Shown here one piece after another: positions 54,401 through 59,529 of a stretch of DNA of 59,529 nucleotides (positions within the stretch are counted from its first letter, which is position 1; every line of letters starts with the position of its first letter). A program made the translations under genes and the position numbers. Source of the DNA: Candidatus Moraniibacteriota bacterium. GTDB lineage: Bacteria; Patescibacteriota; Minisyncoccia; Moranbacterales; GWC2-37-73. The notes under the pieces are model-generated. The model was given only the letters and a program-made list of their open reading frames with translations. It did not search any database and was not told the origin of the DNA. The stretch is taken from NCBI GenBank assembly GCA_013336225.1, contig JAAXUC010000005.1, forward strand, positions 1 to 59,529. Direction: 5' to 3'.

Positions 54401-55547
54401 AGTGCAGCTCAAGTTTAATATGTCAGAATCAATTTCGGTTGTCAGTGGAGCACCTGTCATCACCTTGAAGGCAGGGGTTAACACGCGAACCTGCACACTT
54501 GGTTTGGTTTCCGTTGGCAGTGAAACTCAATATCCAACTTGCACCTACAGTGTCTTGGCTGGCGACGACACGTTGCAACTTTATGTAAGTGCAATTTCGA
54601 ATCAGACCTTCCTGAAAGATCGAGCAGGTAATGGACTTGTCACCACATTAACCTTAACAGACGCCAATAATCTCAAGCAAGACAATGTGGTGATTGACAC
54701 CATCAGTCAAAAAAAAATCCGCGGCGACGTTAAATTTCGCGGCGACGTTACAATTAATGATTTCTGGCTGCCTCTAGGAGCAACTTGCGACCCTGCCAAT
54801 GATCATTGCCGTGGAGTGCAATGTTCAATCAATGACCAAAGCGCATATGTTTGCGGTGCATCCATTTGTGGGGGCATGACTTCAATTTCGCGCACAGATA
54901 ATGGCATTACGAAAACTTATGGCACAATTGCTGCAGCTGATGGCAAATGTTGGCTGGACCGCAATCTGGGAGCAACGTCATATCCCACCGCTATTTCAAA
55001 TGATAGTAATTTTTATGGCTGGCTGTTTCAGTGGGGCAGAAGACCAGATGGACATCAATTTACGGTCTATTCAAACGGAAGTTACAGCACTTCCGTATCT
55101 GCCACAGCCTCACTTAGTGATGCTGATATAGTTGCTCCACCTTATGATGTAAACTTCATCAAGGGAACATTTATGCCTAATGACTGGCGCAATCCTCAAA
55201 GTCCCAATGCAGCCAATCTTTGGGGTGGTGCCAGGGATAATAACCCATGTCCAACAGGCTTTCATGTGCCAACCATAGCAGAGTGGGGTGCTTTGGTTAG
55301 TGCAAGCGGTATAAAGGATGCGGCGACTGCCTACGCTAGTCAGCTAAAGCTTATTCCTGCCGGAATTCGCGAATATTATCAAGACACGAGTCCCATGGGC
55401 GGTACTTTGGGATATTATTGGAGTAGCGATATTAGTACTGATCCATCCCTATCTAAATATTTTTATTTCAACAATAGCGGCCAAATTAAATTGGATCAAA
55501 ATTATTTTAGAGCTGCTGGATTATCTGTGCGTTGCATCAAAGATTGA
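51498..55547 (+). CDS. Secreted beta-propeller/FISUMP protein, 1349 residues
   Basis: A clear Shine-Dalgarno (AAGGGGTG) precedes the ATG. The signal peptide is about 1-28 (ending ARA). Residues about 221-550 hold eight repeats of roughly 43 residues of the YVTN/YncE type, with consensus IAVDSxxGYVWVAN...QISIATGxKIRDIAVG, forming a seven- or eight-bladed beta-propeller. Later come an Ig-like region (about 948-1068, TPPIIVSVGAVTPNTSYDIG) and, from about 1120, a FISUMP domain (Fibrobacter succinogenes major paralogous type): SISRTDNGITKTYGTI, DGKCWLDRNLGA, LFQWGRRPDGHQ, NPCPTGFHVPTIAEW and the terminal SVRCIKD. FISUMP domains are found in surface lipoproteins of fibre-degrading and host-associated bacteria. 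The function is unproven; binding to the cell surface or substrate is likely. Confidence 0.8.
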   Translation: MKIKVKMKAFLSVATFAVVFLVAQQARAATSSTYTSTPALMPEYGLGFGTVSYTPVLNGGTIVMKVRSCLTSSSAACDTERSGAHAWTVCSALADNTDTNAGGCMTAGDPYVQYQVTLSTSDLNVPSFGPVQINNKTGYSTAWQNLISSPFDSGDSYTSISNLTWTGGTGTTSPVKFQMRTAPDNGSGAPDWANGSGWCGAGDAINCSQTMANGKGGVKTQATAGNTPYDIAVDSDHGYVWVANASSANISQISMATGLKIRDIATGSWPYSIALDSIHNYVWVANKDSDTVSQISITSGTKIRDIAVGSKPVSIAVDSAGGYVWVANSMSNSISRISISTGVRVPLNISVGDGPKSVAIDRTNGYAWVTNVNSNTVSQISIATGLKIKDIPTDSMPIGVAVDSDHGYVWVSNFGTDNVSQISIATGTKIRDIAVGNLPYAIVVDSVNGYVWVANTSGTPRTISQISIATGLKIRDIAVGSMPQIANVISVDSINGHVWVANSDGASQIDIATGIKMRDISIGGTGYAISVDNIGGNVWVGAGIGNTINRIPIFDYYAIGTGNTINSSQANTAHTTNKSRWVQYATFVQSTDGISAPTPVTNVTTSFSFNSPPAITGANFAQMQSGADASKVKAIYSIADADVGSVPADPVINNQAYQAFFYRPNGIALSDPIDAVNTTTIKLANFASQSMPTSGFLLLDNELIKYTGYSGTTTLTLTGVTRGAAFDNPSSAYPTVAVAHTNALAYFKANSVVYDTGNPIITTATTPTAHSITWDAKNEPNMSASLNNSVWQTWTFKVVANDKGYGSNMGSTAALSLNTVTATSPSYLDLKAPVITNILPANNAYVNAAGLKVGFTNDENLFTDSAKFVFTRTAGSADANVHTCTLKPAALLLSGTHNNITLDTTNCNETTNLANLVDGATYNMVFSGSDMYGNLLTAPAQVVTYDTTPPIIVSVGAVTPNTSYDIGPVQLKFNMSESISVVSGAPVITLKAGVNTRTCTLGLVSVGSETQYPTCTYSVLAGDDTLQLYVSAISNQTFLKDRAGNGLVTTLTLTDANNLKQDNVVIDTISQKKIRGDVKFRGDVTINDFWLPLGATCDPANDHCRGVQCSINDQSAYVCGASICGGMTSISRTDNGITKTYGTIAAADGKCWLDRNLGATSYPTAISNDSNFYGWLFQWGRRPDGHQFTVYSNGSYSTSVSATASLSDADIVAPPYDVNFIKGTFMPNDWRNPQSPNAANLWGGARDNNPCPTGFHVPTIAEWGALVSASGIKDAATAYASQLKLIPAGIREYYQDTSPMGGTLGYYWSSDISTDPSLSKYFYFNNSGQIKLDQNYFRAAGLSVRCIKD

Positions 55548-55573
55548 GGCTATTTATGTATATTAATTTAATT

Positions 55574-55582
55574 TGATATAAT
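55574..55582 (+). promoter_or_regulatory. Extended -10 promoter of the second FISUMP gene
   Basis: TGATATAAT, 21 bases before the ATG at 55604, followed by the Shine-Dalgarno AAGGA (55597-55601). Confidence 0.55.
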
Positions 55583-55603
55583 TTGTTTATATTGATAAGG
55601 AAT

Positions 55604-57031
55604 ATGAAAAAGATGATATTGAAAAGTTGGCGTAAATTTCTGATGGTATCAAGAAGAATGTTGGTTTTTTTGCTGCGCGTGATTTTTGATTTACCGCACA
55701 CTCTTTTAAAAATTGGCAGGAAATTGCTGGTTGTTTTGAAAAATCCGAAGATTTTTTTTCTTTCTGTCGTGCATTTGTTGAAAAAAACAAAACTTTTTTG
55801 CAGACGTCTTCCAAGGCTTACGCGAGAATATTTTTTTTGGATGGTCATGTCGGCGGAAAACAATGTGGAGCGATTGAAACGAAAAAATGTCAGTGACATT
55901 CCAAGTTTTGGTGAAATTAAAATTTTTCAAAAAAAGCTGCGCCGAAAAACTTTCAATTTTGTTTCGCTTGGAATGCTGACTGTGATGTTGGTGATTTTGC
56001 TGTCAGGAGTTTTTCAAAAATATTCCGCTCAGTCTAAAGGATATCAATGGATTCAAACTGATTGGTCACTTGGCATCAGCGCACTGACAACCAATGCGCT
56101 CACTGGTTGGAAATATTATTCTGCCAAAAATCCTGTCCCAACCGCCATTGATGCGGGCGTCGGCAGTGTGACATTGCACAATTTCACAGCTGCTAATGTG
56201 ACCGAAACTACTGGAACATATTCCGGCTTAGCAGGTGCTACTGGCAGTAAGATGTATGCATTGGGAAACACACTTAAATTGAAAAAACCATTTGGCGCAG
56301 CTTGCGGATCAGCGGGTGATTCAATTGGTGATGCTGAATGTGCAGGAGGAGCTTGCGATACAACAAACACTTGTTGCATTGATCCATGTTGTAGTATAAC
56401 TTCTGTTTCAAGAACTGATAATGGATCCACTTTGACATATAATACGGTTATTGGTGCCGATAATAAGTGTTGGCTGGATCGGAATCTTGGATCAACGAAA
56501 GTTGCAGCTTCATATAGTGATGTCGCTGCGCGGGGCTGGCTTTTTCAATGGGGGAGACGTCCAGATGGCCATCAAATAATTGGTAGTACGCAGGTTGTTG
56601 CTACCTCATCCTTAAGTAATTCCGATATCGTGGCGTCGCCAAATGATGTGAAATTCATAACTTCGGATATTATAAATCTGGATTGGCGCAATCCGCAAAG
56701 TCCGAACGCAGCCAATCTTTGGGGAGGCACAAGAAATAATAATCCTTGTCCAGATGGCTTTCGTGTGCCAACACAACCAGAATGGGTAAGCATCATTTCA
56801 GCTGCTGGCATCAGCAATAAGGATACTGCATTTGGTAATTCACTAAGGTTGGTGGCGGATGGTTTTAGAAGCAATAATGGTCAGTGGATGTATGCAGGAG
56901 CCACTGGTATGTATTGGACTTCTTCGAATTTAGCTATTCAGTCCTATGCTGTGACCTTCACTACAGGAGTTTATCCTGCAAATAATCAGGATAGATCTAT
57001 GGGGGGCAGTGTGCGTTGCATTAAGAATTGA
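55604..57031 (+). CDS. Membrane-anchored FISUMP-domain protein
   Basis: A 475-residue protein. The first 115 residues are very basic and rich in Phe and Leu (amphipathic helices such as MLVFLLRVIFDLPHTLLKIG). They are followed by a membrane helix at about 118-136 and a Gly/Thr-rich outer segment. A small cysteine-rich patch (CCIDPCCS) comes next, and then a FISUMP domain from about 262 to the end (SVSRTDNGSTLTYNTVI, DNKCWLDRNLGS, LFQWGRRPDGHQ, NPCPDGFRVPTQPEW, SVRCIKN). The FISUMP part is clearly paralogous to that of the preceding gene. ATG 55604 follows AAGGA. The long basic N-terminus is unusual for a surface protein and may bind cytoplasmic partners or membrane lipids. Confidence 0.72.
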   Translation: MKKMILKSWRKFLMVSRRMLVFLLRVIFDLPHTLLKIGRKLLVVLKNPKIFFLSVVHLLKKTKLFCRRLPRLTREYFFWMVMSAENNVERLKRKNVSDIPSFGEIKIFQKKLRRKTFNFVSLGMLTVMLVILLSGVFQKYSAQSKGYQWIQTDWSLGISALTTNALTGWKYYSAKNPVPTAIDAGVGSVTLHNFTAANVTETTGTYSGLAGATGSKMYALGNTLKLKKPFGAACGSAGDSIGDAECAGGACDTTNTCCIDPCCSITSVSRTDNGSTLTYNTVIGADNKCWLDRNLGSTKVAASYSDVAARGWLFQWGRRPDGHQIIGSTQVVATSSLSNSDIVASPNDVKFITSDIINLDWRNPQSPNAANLWGGTRNNNPCPDGFRVPTQPEWVSIISAAGISNKDTAFGNSLRLVADGFRSNNGQWMYAGATGMYWTSSNLAIQSYAVTFTTGVYPANNQDRSMGGSVRCIKN

Positions 57032-57087
57032 ATTCCTTGAAAATAGGAAAAACCTGGATATTATCCTGGAATTGATTTAAAAATTCA

Positions 57088-57121
57088 CCGATTTTCCTGT
57101 TGGGAAAGGCGGATTTTTTTT
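57088..57121 (+). terminator. Terminator after the second FISUMP gene
   Basis: CCG-at-TTTCC (57088-57097) pairs with GGAAA-gg-CGG (57103-57112) across a TGTTG-type loop with one internal mismatch pair, followed by eight T residues. Confidence 0.7.
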
Positions 57122-57198
57122 CTTGAAAAATTGCATGAAAAATGGGTGATTTTCAAAAAGGATAAAGTTTCGGTTTTTGCTTTAGAAAAAAGAAAAAA

Positions 57199-57252
57199 AC
57201 TGTGGATAACTTTTTTTAAGAGCTATTCAGAAGCATTAAAAAAAGGTATAAT
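57199..57252 (+). promoter_or_regulatory. DnaA-box-like block and -10 upstream of cassette copy 2
   Basis: TGTGGATAA (57201-57209) within ACTGTGGATAACTTTTT, identical to the block at 25296-25312, followed by TATAAT at 57247-57252. It may be the promoter region for the genes from 57289 onwards. Confidence 0.4.
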
Positions 57253-57288
57253 TATGCTATTAAGTACTAATTGTTTTTCACGCTTGTA

Positions 57289-57348
57289 ATGTCATTGGAA
57301 AAACAAGAAAAAGCACAGCAAAATAGGGATTTTCCTGAGGTTCAATAG
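57289..57348 (+). CDS. 19-residue upstream ORF in frame with the next gene
   Basis: ATG at 57289 encodes MSLEKQEKAQQNRDFPEVQ and ends at an amber TAG (57346-57348). The same frame continues without another stop into the gene called at 57388. The charged sequence recalls the cytoplasmic N-terminus of the paralogue at 25451. It is either a leader peptide or the separated N-terminus of a broken gene. Confidence 0.35.
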   Translation: MSLEKQEKAQQNRDFPEVQ

Positions 57349-57387
57349 GCGTTGTTGAATTGGTTTTTTGTTGGCAAAAAAAGACAT

Positions 57388-58032
57388 ATGAAAAAAAATA
57401 TCATCATTTTGATTTCGGGAATCTTTTTTGCTGCAGTGGCGGCGACTGGTTTTGGATTTTTTGTCAGCAATGCGGTCAAAAATGCTTCAGCCAGAACAAC
57501 CATGCAGTCGCAAGCGTTGACTGATGTGAGTGAATCAAAATTCGTTGATATGTCTGATCCAAAAGTGCTGGGAGTGGAAACGACAAAAACTGATGCGCTG
57601 CTGGCAAGTGAACATTACAAAGTCAAACAAATCAGTTTCGGTGGAGATGTGGCAGTGGCAATCGGAAACAACAAAAATAATTTGGAAATTTCAGATGTGC
57701 GCAGCGAGCTGCTGATGACCAAGGATCAAAAAGAATTTCGTTTCTTGATTTCCTGGAAAACTAATAAGTTGGCAACTTCCGAAATTGAATATACTAAAGC
57801 TGGCTCGCAGGCAAGAACATTGAAAGAAAAAGGTTTTGGCTTGTCTCACAGTGTGGTGCTTTCGCAATTGGAGATGTCCTCAGCCTACACCTATACGATT
57901 AAAACCACCGATCAATGGGGGAATTCAATCACTTCTGATCGCTATGCGATGTATACCAGTTCCCGCGCGCTTTCGGTTTTCGACCTTATCGCCAAAGAGT
58001 TTTCAGGAATGTTTGCCTGGGCAAGTAAATAG
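57388..58032 (+). CDS. Membrane-anchored protein with fibronectin-like domain (cassette copy 2)
   Basis: A 214-residue paralogue of the protein at 25451. It starts with MKKNIIILISGIFFAAVAAT, a membrane anchor or signal helix, then a spacer and the outer domain: EISDVRSELLMTKDQKEFR, FLISWKTNKLATSEIEY, GFGLSHSVVLSQLEMSSAYT. It ends in the conserved tail SVFDLIAKEFSGMFAWASK. It lacks the long cytoplasmic coiled region of copy 1; an in-frame upstream segment ended by TAG at 57346 could be its remnant. TTG 57352 is a possible longer start. It is followed after 68 bases by a second fibre-like gene, so the order of copy 1 is repeated. Confidence 0.68.
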   Translation: MKKNIIILISGIFFAAVAATGFGFFVSNAVKNASARTTMQSQALTDVSESKFVDMSDPKVLGVETTKTDALLASEHYKVKQISFGGDVAVAIGNNKNNLEISDVRSELLMTKDQKEFRFLISWKTNKLATSEIEYTKAGSQARTLKEKGFGLSHSVVLSQLEMSSAYTYTIKTTDQWGNSITSDRYAMYTSSRALSVFDLIAKEFSGMFAWASK

Positions 58033-58100
58033 GATTGAGACAATTAATGAAGGATGTGAGGCGTGATGCGTGGTGTGAAAAAAATAAAAAATAAATCTTT

Positions 58101-59529
58101 GTGACGCTAAGTAAAAATACAATCAAAAACATTTTCTTGCCAATGACTATGGTTAGTTTGTTGATGCTTGGCGCACTAGTGGCTGACGCTCAAGTGGTAA
58201 TTGCGCCGCAGCAGCAAGCGCCCCTGGTGGATGTTTCGGCGTATGTGGTCGACAATAACAATCAGGAACTTAAAAATGGACAATATGATGTGTCATTTTC
58301 ATTTTATGATGGCGCAGCCGATGGAACTTCGATTTGGAATGAAACTCAAAAAATCCAAATTGAGAATGGAATTATTAATGCATATCTGGGAGATGTGAAT
58401 CCTTTTCCGGCCGGCCTGACTTTTGGAAATCGCGATTATTACTTGGGAATCAAAATTGGAACCGATAGTGAGATGACACCGCGCAAAAAAGTGGGAGCAG
58501 TTCCAACTGCAGTCAACACGATGTATTTGCAAGGAAAAACCGTGGGAAATAATCAAGGTGACATCTTACAGCTTGGCGTTGGTGGAAAAATTGATGCAAG
58601 TTTTTTGCCAGTGGGAACTGCCAGTGGAGACCTGGTGCAGCTTAATGCGGATAAAAAGATTGACATTGCATTTTTGCCAACTGGAACAGGCTCCAATCAA
58701 TTGATGCTGGCCAATGATTCAAGACTTAAGAATATTAAGGATTTGCATGCTCAAAACTCTGATACTGGCACAAGTTCTTTGATTTTCAATTTAGGAAATA
58801 AAGCTGGAGTTGGCTCAAATAATTTTGGATTGACAGTTGGCAATGGCGGCTCAAAACCAACTTTGCGATATAATGGCTCGCTTGGTCAGTGGCAATATTC
58901 CAATGACGGAGCAACTTTCACTGGCTTTGGTGCTGGCGCTCCTAATTTTCTCGATGCAGCTGATGGACTTTCTGGCACAGTTTCTTCTTTTTCTGGTTTG
59001 GAATTGCGAGGAAATGATGATGACAAATTGACCTTGTTGCAAGGCTGTTTTGATAATCAGGTTTTGGCTTGGAATTCATTTGAAAAAAAGTGGAAATGTA
59101 CCACTGTTTCTGGGGTGGCTGGTATGAGTGGAACTGGAAATGAATCAGAGCTTGCAATTTGGGGCGCTGGAAATACGATGCGAGGACAAGCCATTTCAAA
59201 TGATGTCAATAATATTTTGATTGCCAGTGATTACACTGCAATCAAAACTTTATTAGGACTGGGAGCATTAGCTGTTTCTGGAACGGTTGACAACACGAGT
59301 TGGGCTGGAAATGCCTTGGCTATTGCAAATGGAGGAACTGGAGCAAACACAGTGGCTGCAGCCAGAACAAATTTGGGCATTGGTTCAGTCGGCCTTTTAA
59401 ACTCAATCACACTTTCAACTAACACCACTGGAAATTATCTAGACTTCATCACTGGTGGCTCAGGTATGACAGTGACAGGTTCAGCAGGACATGGAGCAAC
59501 TCCAACTCTTTCTGTAAACTTACTTGCTA
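58101..59529 (+). CDS. Second giant fibre-like protein (3' end outside window)
   Basis: An open frame from a GTG at 58101 runs past the window end with no stop (476 complete codons). The signal peptide (MTLSKNTIKN..., hydrophobic core PMTMVSLLMLGALVADA) is followed by the same head domain as in the 26288 protein: VDVSAYVVDNNNQELKNGQY, IWNETQKIQIENGIINAYLG, YYLGIKIGTDSEMTPRKK. Then come the shared LPTGTGSNQLMLANDSRLKN, HAQNSDTGTSSLIFNLG and QWQYSNDGATF blocks, and the beginning of the stalk (AIANGGTGANTVAAARTNLG). The order and spacing of blocks match copy 1 closely. The head domain also occurs in bacterial tail-fibre-like proteins. The full length cannot be known here, but a stalk of similar size is likely. 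Confidence 0.75.
   Translation, partial: MTLSKNTIKNIFLPMTMVSLLMLGALVADAQVVIAPQQQAPLVDVSAYVVDNNNQELKNGQYDVSFSFYDGAADGTSIWNETQKIQIENGIINAYLGDVNPFPAGLTFGNRDYYLGIKIGTDSEMTPRKKVGAVPTAVNTMYLQGKTVGNNQGDILQLGVGGKIDASFLPVGTASGDLVQLNADKKIDIAFLPTGTGSNQLMLANDSRLKNIKDLHAQNSDTGTSSLIFNLGNKAGVGSNNFGLTVGNGGSKPTLRYNGSLGQWQYSNDGATFTGFGAGAPNFLDAADGLSGTVSSFSGLELRGNDDDKLTLLQGCFDNQVLAWNSFEKKWKCTTVSGVAGMSGTGNESELAIWGAGNTMRGQAISNDVNNILIASDYTAIKTLLGLGALAVSGTVDNTSWAGNALAIANGGTGANTVAAARTNLGIGSVGLLNSITLSTNTTGNYLDFITGGSGMTVTGSAGHGATPTLSVNLLA

Overview
The window is an AT-rich bacterial chromosome segment. It most likely comes from a Candidate Phyla Radiation (Patescibacteria) organism of the Parcubacteria type. The grounds are the type IV pilus locus with no secretin gene in view, very large secreted modular proteins, scarce Shine-Dalgarno sites, extended -10 promoters sitting on start codons, tRNAs without an encoded CCA, and conserved membrane proteins of unknown function. 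TGA is used as a stop throughout, so the UGA-glycine code of Gracilibacteria/SR1 does not apply. The exact lineage is inference.

Region 1 (1-4541) holds scattered housekeeping genes: an MFS transporter cut by the window edge, a HAM1/RdgB-like nucleotide pyrophosphatase, a CYTH-domain phosphatase, two unknown minus-strand genes and a ComF-type phosphoribosyltransferase. Region 2 (4600-16591) is a type IV pilus locus in the order pilM, pilN, pilO, pilB, a CheY-like regulator, pilT, pilC, three cysteine-rich pilins, pilD and three minor pilins, closed by a terminator. There is no pilP or pilQ here, as expected for a cell without an outer membrane. Region 3 (16593-25138) carries ligA, gatC, gatA, a membrane protein with a HEPN-like motif, three tRNAs (initiator Met, Met, Asp), a structured non-coding stretch with a probable small RNA, a small membrane protein and gyrB. 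Short-period repeats fill the spacers and also interrupt ligA in frame.

Region 4 (25280-59529) is a surface-protein island. It opens with a membrane-anchored fibronectin-like protein followed by a 2376-residue fibre-like protein. A second copy of this two-gene cassette starts at about 57.3 kb and runs off the window. Between them lie a small membrane protein coupled to a 1262-residue beta-helix/LamG protein, a secreted jelly-roll-like protein, a 2947-residue protein with six beta-helix modules and two LamG domains, an O-antigen-ligase-like membrane protein with TPR repeats, and two FISUMP-domain proteins, one also carrying a beta-propeller.

A plausible reading is a cell that builds retractile pili and an elaborate set of secreted adhesins for attachment to a host or to polysaccharide, with the ligase-like protein possibly glycosylating them. 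The functions of the island proteins are inferred from domain resemblance only.
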